DNA of 64,000 nt from Dictyophora rubrovolvata (Eukaryota > Basidiomycota > Agaricomycetes > Phallales > Phallaceae): contig CP114120.1 of NCBI GenBank assembly GCA_029959195.1, forward strand, positions 62,001 through 126,000, in the 5' to 3' direction. This document shows positions 25,357 through 37,847 of this stretch, piece after piece; positions within the stretch are counted from its first letter, which is position 1, and each line of letters starts with the position of its first letter. The translations under genes and the position numbers were made by a program. A model generated the notes under the pieces. That model worked only from the letters and a program-made list of their open reading frames with translations. It was not told the DNA's origin and did no database searches.

Positions 25357-27403
25357 TTATTTCCTGAGTGCAACTATGAACCTGCTTATAAACAAGAGGA
25401 ACGCCCCGATGAACATTAAAACCTAGGCAAAAAATGAGAGATAAGTCTATAAGCAAGCTCGTTTTGACGTACCGCGGTTGCAATTATCGGTCGTTTCCAT
25501 ATGAACTCGGGGTTCCCAAGTGATAACCCAAGAAGTGGAGGTCCTATCAGGACAGACAAACTGACAATGAAAAACCAGAATCCGCTACGGAGTCTATAAG
25601 TAGAACAATATGTGTCAAAGCATGAAAGAGCATGGAATAAATTCGACTCATAGACTTACCCGACGCCACGGTCACCTTGGAAAAATATCAATGGGACTTG
25701 ACCAATCAGTGAAATAACTAAAATGCATTCGGATTAGCAGATGTTTTTACAAGATTTCTTTGAAACTTACAGCCTCCAGAGAAGAAGCCATAAAAAATCG
25801 CAAATATCACAACATCGATGTCATTCCGCAAAAGAAGCATTAAGCTAGTTATAACTCCTAACGCCAAGGTACAAAACACAAGAACTGTATAACGTCAGCT
25901 GTGATTATCTTCCAGCGGAGGATTGGAGTTTACCGCTCAAAGAGTTATAGTGACTAGCAGGTATGATGAATATTACACAACCCAATACAGCGGATGCATT
26001 GAGAATTAAGAGCTACAATTGGATGATTTGTACTTTGGTTATCACAATCAATGCGCGTGGAACATACGATATTGTCTACGACTACGGAACTCAGTCCTTG
26101 ATCCGTGGAGTATACTTGCAAATAGAAATCTTGAGAGGCGGTTAGCGGATAACATACGTGATGTCTACAGCACACACTCACAAGGGAAGAACAGCCCGAA
26201 CATGACAAGGAACATGCTAAAGAAACGGGCGACGTTGAGTTTGAAATAGAGTATGTGAATAATCCCAAAAGACAGACTGACCCGGCAGTTGCAATTACAT
26301 GTGGAATATCAATGAAGAACTCTTTCCAGACATTTGGTTGTTGAGTTGGAGAGAAGGTTTCGTGAGGCTTGGGCCTGAATAACCCATTTGTCGCACAGAG
26401 CAGGACTAGGAATATAACACCCAGACAACTATTACGTGTATCAGCAAACAATTGGGAAAGCTATGAAATAAAATAAAACTCTACATGGCAGTCATGAGAA
26501 ACTCATTCGAACCACGGTGAAGAGGAACTAGTTTGTTCACTGCGACGACTTGTATAATACCTCCCACAAACGATCCTGTATAGTTATAAGCGATCTCATT
26601 TGGTTGATCCTTTCCAGGCATGAGAAGAAAAAAGGAATGCATACCCATCAGGACAATTGCACTAGCGATCGGACGTTTGCCCGCAAAGTGTTGGGCAATA
26701 ATTGATGTCGCAGGGAGGAACAGAATCCCTGAGGCTACGCCGCCTAATACACCCTGAATGAAAAATACCTCCAAATAGTGATTCGTCCGAACAGCGGCAA
26801 AAGCAAATTGACTTGTGATATTGGTGGTTATGAGACATATAACCAAAAAAAATAAGGGGGTACGTACGACAAAATCAACAGGAATGTCCCAACTAAGATC
26901 AGCGGGCGGAAATAGCCGTTGTCTAAGAGTTTTCCTACAGGAAACGAAAGGGCAAACATTAAGAACATTCGGATCGACCCAATGGTACTGATCGCTGACG
27001 GCGTCCATTGGGATAAAAAGTCTGTCTAATTAAATGAAACCGCAAGGTCATTACGACGAAAGTGACACAGGTCCTGAGTTTGGTTAAAACCGCTTACACA
27101 GTAGATGTCCTGGTAAGCCCCAAAGGAGACTATGGAACCAACTGCGCAGAATGTAGCCAGCATGCTGTTGTTGTCGTTACTAGTGTCCGAGTCCATGTAT
27201 TATGCGAAATGGACTTACCCGCCAATAACGTTCATCCATCCATGAATACTTCCTTCTGGAAAAGATGGTGGGGGGAGTACTTCAAGCTCTGCCTTCTCAT
27301 TAAGAAAGTCTGGAGGAAAGTATTGGGAAACTGGTGTAATGTAGATGTCGGTTACTGGACCCAAGGTTTCTTGTCTGATTTTATATCGGTGTTGAGAAGA
27401 CAT
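25357..27403 (-). CDS. MFS transporter, monocarboxylate permease-like
   Basis: Multi-exon membrane protein with a cytosolic N-terminus (MSSQHRYKIRQETL to about residue 50). The membrane domain then begins at GWMNVIGG. Helical segments include FCAVGSIVSFGAYQDIY, in which the GxYQDYY-like motif is typical of fungal monocarboxylate permease homologues. MFALSFPVGKLLDNGYFRPL, FFIQGVLGGVASGILFLPAT and IIAQHFAGKRPIASAIVLMG follow (the fifth-helix region), then SFVGGIIQV. The last exon is VLMFIGAFLLFISRFIVALR with stop TAA at 25357-25359. This subfamily (MCT-like, TC 2.A.1.13) in fungi includes riboflavin and carboxylate carriers, so the substrate is open. An in-frame ATG lies 18 codons upstream (27457), but the one used here precedes the hydrophilic domain typical of the family. 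Confidence 0.8.
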
Positions 27404-29818
27404 GGTTAATTTTGAAATGATTAAAGAGAAAAATAAGGTATAAATTGATAGGAACAAATAGAGAGAAAAAAGGAAGAAACTTGAAAAAGAATAAAAAGTT
27501 TTAAAGTAAGGTAGAGGTGAAAGAAAAGAAAAGGTTTTCCTGCTTGAACAAAGCCGGGCATTTTTTGCCGTGACATTGTATTTGTTTGCATGGATGTGTT
27601 TGAATTCGCGGTGCTTGGCGCTTTCGCTCCACAGCCGCGGAATTCATGCAAGAACCGTGGAACGCGATTTTGAGGATACCAAATGAGTCTCATTTGATGT
27701 CTGTCCAGAGAAAAATCATGGCAGGATAACATATGGCTGACTCTTAAAAATATCATCTGAGTTCATTCTCATAAGGAGCTGCAAGTTTTATTATTCCTCA
27801 GCGACGGTAGTCCGGTCAAATAGCTCACCGGACCCTTGGACGGTGTAGGCTGTGTATTCATATCCACGGAGCCGTGTTCAAAAGGGCAGGTACCCTAATG
27901 GAAAAATTTGCCTAATTCATGATTTTATCGACTCATCGTTTCACTTAACCGTATGAACCTTTGGGTAAGGTATATATGAGTATTAGTAGTATCCTTTCAG
28001 TCGAGTCATCTGGGATTTTTCGGATTGGTGTCAACGACTTTGGTATTGTTCCTTCCATATTTGTAATTGCTCTATGTAGCAGGTAAATCAAGACACGTAC
28101 CGACGGCGGTGTAATAGCACGCTAAAGAAGTTTCAGGTTAAACGGGATCCACGCCAGGATGGAATGAGGCCAGTCGTAGAGCACCATTGTGAGTATTTAC
28201 AACTGTCAATTTGGTTGATCCTAGAGCAAATGGGCCCTGGTGCGTTAACTTGATCTTACTTGACCTTAACTGTGTTTCAATGGACCATATGCCGTTAGTA
28301 GATAATGGGCCAGTCACTATCGTAGCCACGGGGTGAAGGTTTATACCTGGGGTAAGTGTCGTGCCGAGATTTACGGTGTTGAGTTTTGTTCAGTGATGAA
28401 CCAGAGCTGTTCACGTATTTTTTGTACGCAGTTTCGGCGAAGCAACCTATGTTTAAATAGATGATAGGCAAAAAGAACGTTAAGACACCTAATGTATATC
28501 AGGACACTGGACCTTGCAAGACACTTTAACCATGTGGTAACGTACCATCAACTGAGATTGGGAGACAGGTTAGACGTTCTGATACTTCTATGAAACCAGG
28601 AGACTTTCGTATGAATGACTAATTTGAATTTTGAGGGCTACGTATCTGTGATGATGCGAGACAAGGTCATGGAGGCGGAATTGCACATGTTTTACTCTTA
28701 CATATGGGAACATAGTCATGCGTCCCTAAGAAGAAGCCCGAACTGACAGATCATGCACGTTCTTCTTCTCTTTGTTGGAACTTTTGTGCCTTACTGATGG
28801 GTGCGTCGATGTCATTGGGCATAGATTGAAGACTATCGCTAGTTATCTTGGCAAGAAGCGTGCCATTGGAGGGGTGAAAAAAAACGTCTTGAGCTTGAGA
28901 ATTGGCACATAATTAAAGAGTTCTATGGTGGATACCGTGCTGCGGGGCACATTTTCTCATTAACATATGAGGCGCAGCATAAGGAGAGGGCTCCATTTTT
29001 TTCTTTTTCCCGCAGTGTTAGAACCTTCAACCTGCAGGAGCCCTGTATAAGGAGTCCGTCCTGGTACTAAACCCTATAATGGTCATTAACCAAATCAACG
29101 AGCTCGACCAATGATACGATCTCATACAATGTGTTTATCTCGTCAATGGAATAAGATTTTCGTGAAACATCATCAGCTTGTTATCGTGACCTGAGTTGCC
29201 CATGTGGAACGCCGGCCGGAGACGACGGCCTGCGCAATTGACAAGCGCTGGTGACTGGAAGTGGTTAGATTACATACGCACACGCGGTTATTAATAATTA
29301 TGGTAGTATGGAGGCACTTTGTTCGTGAAAAAAGAAAAGAAATCGACGAACAAGGAGAGAGAATAAAACGACTTTAGGAGTGTTTTTTTAACGAAAATAA
29401 AGGGTTGGACTGAAGAAAAGCTACTTGGAGTCTAGCGATCATTGTTGAGAATGGGAAGAGTAACACTCGCCAATTAGCGTTCACGCCGGAGCACCATTGA
29501 CATCCCGCGCACAGCAAACCAGACGGAGATCCGAGATCGTTGATAGTGATTTGCACTAAGGATCCGCCTTGTTTCGAAAGGTGGAAATATTTTGACAAGC
29601 GTTCAAGGGCACATTTTCTGAGGAAATTAGCATGGATCATCTGAAAAGCCCGAGGTTACTACCATCGTCCCTGACGGAAAATTCAATCTCCGTTTAGCCT
29701 TTTGCTCTGTCATTCAACCCCACTTACTCACCCACCGTAAACCACGACGTCGCCCTCAAATTAAAAACACGTCGAGCTCATCGGGGAGCGCCATTCTTTT
29801 TGTAGACTTTTTCCTCAA
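27404..29818. other. Long intergenic region with one doubtful minus-strand gene
   Basis: Divergent promoter space between the MCT-like gene (-) and the glucan synthesis gene (+). Polypyrimidine-rich DNA on minus just upstream of 27403 looks like a 5' leader. Possible exons at 28295-28617 are listed separately. No other gene is supported. Confidence 0.45.
28295..28617 (-). CDS. Possible C-terminal exons of an unrecognised protein
   Basis: Two stretches join well: one ends ERLTCLPISVDG at a GTACG donor (about 28545), and the next begins after an ACATAG acceptor (about 28448). The second reads CFAETAYKKYVNSSGSS, then HDTYPRYKPSPRGYDSDWP and TAA at 28295-28297. The intron would be about 98 bases, longer than most here. 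A competing frame on the same strand (28138-28329, ending FHPGVDPV) is also open. I cannot find a start codon exon, and I do not recognise the family. It could be a remnant. Confidence 0.22.
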
Positions 29819-32673
29819 ATGGCCGCGGTTTCCGTTCCCGACCCCTTCGTATCCCGTCCTACGACCCCAACCTCCTCCGAAGGTGACCAGCGCATCAACG
29901 ACGGTTTCTCTCCCACAAGCTATAGTAATAATAATGGTGGCCAGATTTTTAATATGCCTCATCAGGGCTCTTCCTCCATGTACTCAAGTCCGACAAATGA
30001 ACACATGTTGGCGTCGCCTCGACAGCCCTACTATGTTTCCTCGCCTCTCAACCCTCATTCTCCCAGTCGTCCCGAGTCTCGCGGTAGTATGTCACGTCTA
30101 GTCCCCGACGAATCTCTTCCCCTCGGTGTAGGCCCGGGGGGATATCCTTATATGACTCAACGAGGAGAGTCTTCCACAGTTGGCAAAGGGGGTAACATGC
30201 TACTCTATCGACTCGCCTCAGACGCAAACACTTGGGATGATGAGCCACCACTCCCACGTCCTACTGGAATGCGTAACAGATTCAGTACAGGATCAGAGTC
30301 CGGATTCTCGATGCATAGTGCAAACTCGGATTCGAAGTATCCCCAGGAAACTTTTACACCAGCTGGCAAAGGCGCTTTTCTCGCTTATGCATATGACCCT
30401 AGTCAAGACCAAATGAGCCCTCCTGACGCTGACGACATTCTTCATGATCCAAATGCTTCCGACAAAAAGAACCAAAGAGGATCACTTAATCTTCGTGGTT
30501 TTGCCAATGCTTTCGTTCTAACCGCGCTTGTCTTCGGCATCGTGTGTTTATTCACTCTCTACCCCATCATTACATTTTTCAGAAACAACGGTCGGAATTT
30601 GGCGATTGATAATAATGTACAAGTCAATGCGACCGGTCAAGTTCCCGTTTTCCCAAATCTCCGTTCTTTGATAGATAAGGATACACGAGATGAATTTAAA
30701 ACTCGTACAGGGTGGGACGGACAACAATATGATCTTGTGTTCTCAGACGAGTTTAATATCGATGGACGTACATTCTATCCGGGTGATGATGCATACTTTG
30801 AGGCTGTAGACCTGTGGTACGGTGCTACCGAGGATTTGGAATGGTATAGCCCAGGTACTCAAAGAGCTTGTACTGTTAAACTCAGGGCATCAAATAATTT
30901 TTACTTGTCCATTGACAGAAAACGCCATCACGGCAAACGGATCTCTTCAAATAACCGTCGAACAAGTTGATGATGTTTCATCAAATCACGGACTGCTATA
31001 TAAATCAGCCATGTTGCAATCTTGGAACAAATTTTGCTTCACCAGCGGATATATCGAATGTAAGTAGCCGAGTTTCCCCTTTTTTTTTATTAGTGCCCCC
31101 TTAATCATTAATATAGTCAATGTGAGCCTTCCTGGAGAAAATAGTAATGTTTCCGGATTTGTGGGGTTCAATTTATGTTTAAGTGAAGCCACTCAATTCA
31201 CTAACGTACATGTTCTTCCCGTATTAAGTGGCCCGGTTTGTGGACCATGGGAAATTTAGGTCGTCCTGGATACCGCTCGACGACGGACGGAATGTGGCCA
31301 TATAGGTTAATTTCATGTCCATATATTAGCGTACTTTACTAATTTTTCTTTTCTTCAGTTACGACAGTTGCGACTTGGGAACCCTGCCCAATCAAACCGA
31401 TGCAGCAAAAGACGGACCGCCCGCGGCTTTGCATACAGACAATGGTCGCTCACAGTATAATTTCGAACTCAGCTGGCTCCCTGGTCAGAGAGTTTCGTAT
31501 GTCCTGCATAGATTTTTTTTTCATTGTTCGAGGTTAGGTTTTACTGACTTTTTTTTTCGCTTAGAGCATGTACCTGTCCGGCGAGTGCTAGTGAACATCC
31601 TGGTCCGACGGTTAGTAGAGGTCGCGGTGTTCCTGAAATTGACGTTCTGGAAGCGGAGAAGAATAAACACGGTATTGGTGGTGTTGTGTCGCAGTCTGTG
31701 CAATTTGCGCCTTTTTCTGCCGATTATAACTATTCGACTTTGAGTCCCGCCGTCACATTATACACCCCGGATAATACTACCCAGAATTCGTATCATGGTT
31801 CAGCCCTGTAAGTAAAACTTAAGTCGACTTTCTTGAAAACTTTCCATTGATGTATTTTTTTCTCCTTCTCACGTCAGTCAACAAGCACTTTCGTATTTAA
31901 CTACAGTACCAGATGATAATTATGCTGGAGCAGGTGGACGGTTTGTTACCTACGGTACGGATTTATCTCCCTAACAGCTAAAACTTGTGAGAATAATTTG
32001 GTTTTTTTAGGCTTTGAGTATTATAGTAATCCGAATGATCCGACGGATGGGTTCATAACGTGGTCTGTGAATGGGCAACCAACGTTCCAAATTACTGCAG
32101 GTGCGGTGGGGACTGACCCAGTCGCCCAAATATCGCAACGGTTGATTGCTCGTGAACCAATGGTAAAGATATGTTTGATCTATGGATTCCCGCGTCATTT
32201 ACATCCTGTCTCTTTTCTTTTTTCTTTCCCTCTCAGAGCATCATCATAAATTTGGCTATATCAGGTAAATATGGCCGCAATTTTGATTTGTGCTGAATTT
32301 TGATAACCCGACAGCGAGTTTTCAACCGGTCGCCGTTGAAACACTTACATTCCCATCTATGCTTCTCGTCGATTATGTTCGGGTTTATCAACGCCATTCA
32401 GCGATAAATTACGGATGTGATCCTCCAGATTATCCAACGTCCAAGTATATCAATGATCATCTTACGGCCTATACAAGTATGTGATTGGTTTTGGTTTTCT
32501 TCTTCCTCTTCTAATATTTTTCAGATCCTAATTTGACGTTCTGGCGAGGTGACCTAAGCTCAGGCTTTGAAGCCGGATATCCGTGGCCACAAAATTCTCT
32601 AGTAAGGAAATTCGAAATCCCGCCGAGGAACTGAATACTCATTAAAAGTCACATTTAGCTTGATCCGTGTTAG
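29819..32673 (+). CDS. Beta-glucan synthesis-associated protein, KRE6/SKN1 type (GH16 fold)
   Basis: Type II membrane protein needed for beta-1,6-glucan in fungal walls and acting in the ER/Golgi. Residues 1-225 form a Ser/Pro-rich cytosolic region, and residues about 229-253 ([20 protein letters not shown]) are the membrane anchor. The lumenal GH16-like domain starts near [16 protein letters not shown] and reads on through [30 protein letters not shown] and [20 protein letters not shown]. The catalytic block is [16 protein letters not shown], keeping the ExDxxE pattern. [12 protein letters not shown] and [11 protein letters not shown] follow, with end NSLLDPC and TAG at 32671-32673. That final codon set needs a last intron at about 32602-32658; without it the frame ends [13 protein letters not shown]. 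All joins use good GT-AG sites, including a 68-base intron ahead of WPGLWTMGN. Confidence 0.93.
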
Positions 32674-34070
32674 TTGAATGGACAAAATTGACGTAGTTTT
32701 CTTTTCCGTTATCCTATTCCTGGACACTCCCGCCACTTTTTTTCAATGTTTTCAGTTTGGATTTCTTTCTTTATCTGCTTGATGCTATTTTGACTGGCGT
32801 CTACAACAAACATTTTATCTTAGACTTCTTTCTTTGAAAACGGGAATTATTGTATTTATTCCATGTTCTTCGGCATGATCTTCTCTTGTACTGCATTTGC
32901 CAGTTACCCTCAGAATGTGGACGACATTGCCGCATTTTTGCACATTACATCCTCTCTTTTTTTATCCCTTCTTTATTTATCCCTTCTTTACCTTTACACA
33001 TTCATTTCCCCAGCCGATTTCTCTTTCCGTTTCACGGCTGCTGTTTTAGATCTACTCCCTGTACAAGTGCCAAAGACGGAACGTCATCCCTTGGTGGAAC
33101 CGGATTTCGCTCGCGCGGTCCGAATTATATTTACCAAGTTTCCACCTCTTCTCGTCGACGTCTTATACACACTCCCCGTTCTTCTTTTCCTCCTCTCTTT
33201 GCTTGTCACGTATACGGTGTTTCACATCTACAAACAACATAACCTAACATTAGTACATTCGCTGCTTTGGTAATAACAAACAAAACTAAATACATGGCCA
33301 TGCACAGGTGTGGTATCCCCGGTTCATTGTTCTACATGCGCTTTTTAGAGTGGTTTTTATTTTCTTGCCAACCCAACTCGGAACTGCTGCGCGAGGCACG
33401 AACAATGACGCAAAGCCGCGCGATTAAAATTTGCGACAGATGCGGGGGTCCAGAAGGGTCCATGATGGAACGCGACGGTCTTCAATGGTCCATTCTATTT
33501 ATAGACTCGAGAACGCATTCTTTAAGCTTTTTAAGCTTAATTCTCGAAGCGTCTGCTAAGATTCTTGTCTTCTTAATTATGATTGTAATTGTATCTTTCA
33601 GTGAGTCTTTTCATACTTCATAGCTACCAAAACTAACCAAGTATTTTTTGCACGTGCGATTTGTGGTCCATTATGGATTATGGACCATGGATCCTGGTAT
33701 ACCTCTGTCAGCACAAGGTACTGAGAGAACCACGATGGTCCACCGTTTTTTTTTCCTCTTGTTCGGTGCGACAATCTCCTAGCGATGGCTATGCCCTGGC
33801 AGGATCAAGACATATTATATTGACTCAGGTCCAAGGCGGTAATCAAGTCAAAATAGCGGACCATTCGGTTTGCGTAGTCTTATCTAACCGCCTGAAACTC
33901 TAGTTTTTTTATCTCAGTTCAGACCCATCCGGTATTTGTTTGTTTGTGAGACATGTCAAATTCTATTCGGAGCTCAAGAGGGCCCCACTATAAATTTCAC
34001 TCCCAGGGGATAGCAGTGGTTGTGCCTTCTTTTTCTTACTTCCACCTCTCGCCTCTCTTCTCTCTACCCC
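32674..34070. other. Intergenic region upstream of the potassium transporter
   Basis: Pyrimidine-rich, with a 136-codon hydrophobic open frame at 32863-33273 that I regard as chance, because T-rich DNA gives Leu/Phe-rich frames. It carries CACGTG at 33651-33656 and a long inverted repeat at 33664-33687. Both are candidate regulatory sites. Confidence 0.4.
33651..33687. promoter_or_regulatory. E-box and adjacent inverted repeat upstream of the HAK gene
   Basis: CACGTG (33651-33656) is the core bound by bHLH regulators. It is followed by TGGTCCAT, 8 bases, then ATGGACCA (33664-33687). The pair lies about 400 bases before the transporter start codon. Function is inferred only from motif and place. 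Confidence 0.3.
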
Positions 34071-37000
34071 ATGAACGTTAACGACGAAAAGAAGACTGTG
34101 GACATTGAAGTTCAGAGAAGACCCGTTAAGTTTTCTGGCGTAGGTCTCTTGGCGCTGAGCTTTCAAACGCTTGGTGGGTTAATACATGCTCATCTCCATT
34201 CGACTCAACATGACCGCCGCTGTTGTCGTTAGGTATTATATACAGTGATATCGGCACCTCTCCGTTGTATGTCCTGAATGGAATATGGCCCAGCAACGGT
34301 CCTGTCCCATCTCAGGAAGACGTTATCGGCGGCATTAGCTGTATCATTTGGGCTCTTACCATTATTCCTCTCCTCAAATATGCAAGTAGCCCCTAGAATC
34401 CGATTCTCTATTATTCGTCTTTATGTAACCCTATTACAGGTCTTCATCGCTCTTCGTTTTGGGACCGCAGAAGGAGAAGGTGGTTGTTTTGCGTTGTACC
34501 ACGGATTGATTCCCCCACCGAGTGCAACCGCTGAAGAAGACCGTACGCTGACTGGTGATTCGTTCCGAAATGTATCTAGTGAATACGACAAACGGTGGCT
34601 GTATAAACTGAAATGGGTTCTTTTACCATGGGTAAGTAAAGGCCCATCTCTTCTATACCGACTGGGCCTCAATTATTTATCCAGACCCTTTTTGGAACTA
34701 GTCTTACCATGGCCGATGGGGTATTCACCCCCGCCGTCTCCGTCACTAGCGCAGTCGGCGGCATAGCCGTCGCCGTTCCCAGCGTTTCAAACCACATTAT
34801 TCCCATTTCAATCGGTTTCCTCCTTGTTCTATTCATAGTTCAAAGGTTTGGAACGGCGAAATTGGCATTTGCCTTTTCTCCTAGTTAGTGGCTTTCGTCT
34901 ATCACTCCATTATCTCCACTTTTCTCACATGTGAACTTTATTATAAAGTAACGTTCACATGGCTTGCATTGCTTGCGATCACCGGGATCTTCAACATCAT
35001 CAAGTTCCCGGGCATCTTCCGCGCTTTTGATCCATCGAGGGCTGTCCTGTGTATGCTGTCCTATGCGCCGCACTACATATACATACATACACTGACTGAC
35101 TGCATGACCTATGTTTAGTGTTTGTCCGGACGAAGAATTTTGAACTTCTCGCTGGTGTATTATTAGCTATCACTGGCTGTGAGGCTCTTTTTGCCAAGTG
35201 AGAATTTTTACCTTGAGCTTGGAATTGTTCAATTGATTTCATATAGTCTTGGTCAATTCAACATGCTATCCATACAACTCTCCTTTTCTTGCATAACTTA
35301 TCCTGCTTTGCTTCTCGCATATCTTGGACAGGGAGCCCGCCTTATTGTTGACGGAGAAAGTGTAATTTCTAATGTGTTCTACCGAACTATCCCAGGTCCC
35401 GTCAATGGTCCGTTGTTCTGGTATGAGAATTGGTCCATTGTCTTGGATTTTGGATTTTTTTCATATTCCCTATTTCAGGATCATGTATGTCTTGGCTATA
35501 TTGGCAACTGTACGTGTAACCGTCAAACACACGGCTTCTTCTTACGGCTTCTAGCTTGTCGCTTCGCAAGCTTTGATTACTGCAACATTCTCTCTGGTAC
35601 GCATCTTTTCTCGTTATAATATCCATGGTCCACATAATGTTATCACCTAATTCATAGATGCAACAACTAATGAATATGAAAAGTTTCTTGCCGTATGTTT
35701 CTTTCTCTTTGCATCATAGTCGCATATGTTTAACATCATCCTTCATACAGCCTTCGTATGGTATATACATCAGAGACTGTTCAAGGACAAATTTATATAC
35801 CAGCAGCCAACTGGACTCGTGCGTTTGATGATTTATCCATATATACTATCCAGTCTGACATATCTTTTACTTTAGTCGCTATCCTCACCATAGTCGTCGT
35901 GGCTGCTTTTAAAAACCTAACTTCACTTACAAATGCATATGGGTACGAAACCTTTATGGCTAGTGACCAGCATCGTTTTCATTCACAGTTTTGTCAACAA
36001 GATTTGCTGTCTCTACCGTGCTTTTCGTCACTACGACAATGATAACCATCCAATGTCATTATGTCAAACAGCTTCCATGGTTCGTTGCTCTTGGATTTTT
36101 TTTATGTTTTGGATTTTTCGACGGTTCGTTCAAGCCATTTACCAATGTTGTTTTTTGCAAGTTAAACTTCACTTTTAGGTATATTTTGGATAGCGGCCTT
36201 GAAAAAAGTTCCACAAGGCGCGTGGGTTCCGCTGACGATAGGTGGTGTACTGTAGGAAACGTTTTCGGGATAGTCGACCTATTGTTTTCACTGACTTTCC
36301 ATTATAGACTTATTACAATGGTGTTCTGGTCTTGGGCTAGGGTGGGTCGGCAAAATAGTTACAAGACTTGACTCGAACTTCTCTTCTGCAGGGACTTGAA
36401 GACGAATTCGACGGTCGCAATCGAATGAACTTGCGCCACTTCATTATCTCGGGTGATAATATAGAGAAATCCAGCATACCTGATGATACCAGTCCGGAAT
36501 TCGGGATCGATCAGATTGATAAGGCCGCAACAACGTCCGTGTCTTTGCCTCTAAGCTCTACAAGCAAAGGAGTGAAGATGATTGATGAGGATGGAAAAGC
36601 ATCCCGTGAACTGGCTGTTTTGCCGATCACTGCCATCTTTCATAAATTCGCGGGTGGAAAGGGTACTCCACATTCTTTCGTTGGGTTCCTTCGGCAGTAT
36701 CCTGCGCTTCCTCGCGTCGTTGTAAGTTGAATGGAAATCGAATTCGGAGGATATTTGAAGAATTTACATAACGGATTTTAACAGATTTTCCTTTCAGTCC
36801 GGGTAATCCCCGTAGCAAGAGTCCCACCTGAAGATCGATATGTAGTTAATAAAGTCCGTTCTTTGGATGGTAAGGAATACATATGTTCTTGCGCTAACTA
36901 CTCGAATAAAAACTTTTTCAGGTTTTTATGGTGTCACATATCAACTGGGATTCCGAGACGATTTTGACGTCCGCACAGAAATCGTCCTTGAAGAGATTTG

Positions 37001-37383
37001 CAGATTAGAAATGCATATACGAAATAACGATGTCACTCAGTATGGGGAAATAATTCGTGAAATAAGAGATGCGTCTAGAAGGACGACGCATATGTAAGGA
37101 TCTAATTTCCTTCGGGATTACAGGGCTAACTGCAATGAATTTTTTCCCCTAGAATACCCCACTACCACGTTATCAGCAAGTCTATCAGTTTCCAAAATCC
37201 CGCTCTTGTTTGGCTCAACTACCCTCTCAATTGGATGCGTCAAGTACTCATTGAAGTGATATATCGTCGTCTCAGTGCGTTGGTCGTGGTCTTTACGTTT
37301 GACACTGGCCGATTGTTGACGTCTTGCTTATAGTCACGATGTTCCCCGAGACTGCGAATTGGTTGACGGCCGCAGATGAGTGA
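34071..37383 (+). CDS. HAK/KUP-type potassium transporter
   Basis: High-affinity potassium uptake carrier of the HAK/KUP/KT family, plasma membrane, split by many short introns. The start MNVNDEKKTVDIEVQRRPV precedes a first helix, LLALSFQTLGIIYSDIGTSP, which carries the family signature G-x-x-x-x-D-x-G-T-S-P-L-Y. Later blocks are LRFGTAEGEGGCFALYHGLI, TLFGTSLTMADGVFTPAVSV and LAITGIFNIIKFPG. LLAITGCEALFANLGQFN, LAYLGQGARLI and TNAYGFAVSTVLF come next. A long hydrophilic C-terminal half follows (FRQYPALPRVVIFLSVRVIP, then EEICRLEMHIRNNDV). The last exon ends FPETANWLTAADE with TGA at 37381-37383, which requires an intron at about 37271-37333. Length (about 800 residues) fits fungal HAK proteins, which are often induced by low potassium. 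It faces the SMN gene tail to tail. Confidence 0.92.
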
Positions 37384-37847
37384 GTAGAAAAAAGCTACAA
37401 AACAGATGATTCTCATTGATGTCCTCATTTTTTTCAAGGATAATTCGCGTTGGCGTGACTGCAAAGATATAAGTCATGGAATGGTTCGGCCGACGAACGT
37501 TTGAATAAACGATTATAGATGTCATTGTTTATCCAGTTTAAGGCGGTGTATTTTTTAGACTTTGAATTTGTTTAACATTATCAATCCGGATAAATATGAC
37601 AGACAGTCCTTGAACATTGAGGCCTGAACTAGAACCCTGTCAAACTGTGTCATCTCGTTTTACCACTCTGAATTTTGAAACGCTAACCGCATTCTAAAAG
37701 GCCGTCAGAGTTCAAGACATCCAGTCCTTGAAAGAAGGATATAGCTTATCAGCACGCATTGGCAAAAAACCTACTAACAAATCGGTTTCAGTCTGTTCCA
37801 TTCTTGTTAACTTATAGATAGGTGCTATAGACTAGAATACGCCGCTA
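37384..37847. other. Convergent intergenic spacer
   Basis: About 460 bases between the 3' ends of the HAK transporter (+) and the SMN homologue (-). No gene or clear repeat. Confidence 0.45.

Noticed and set aside
27421-27756. 111-codon open frame upstream of the MCT-like gene
   Set aside because: Overlaps the likely 5' leader of that gene, and the composition reflects a polypyrimidine tract.
32863-33273. 136-codon hydrophobic open frame
   Set aside because: Sits in pyrimidine-rich DNA, which yields Leu/Phe/Ser runs by composition; no homologue is recognised and a second frame is equally open.
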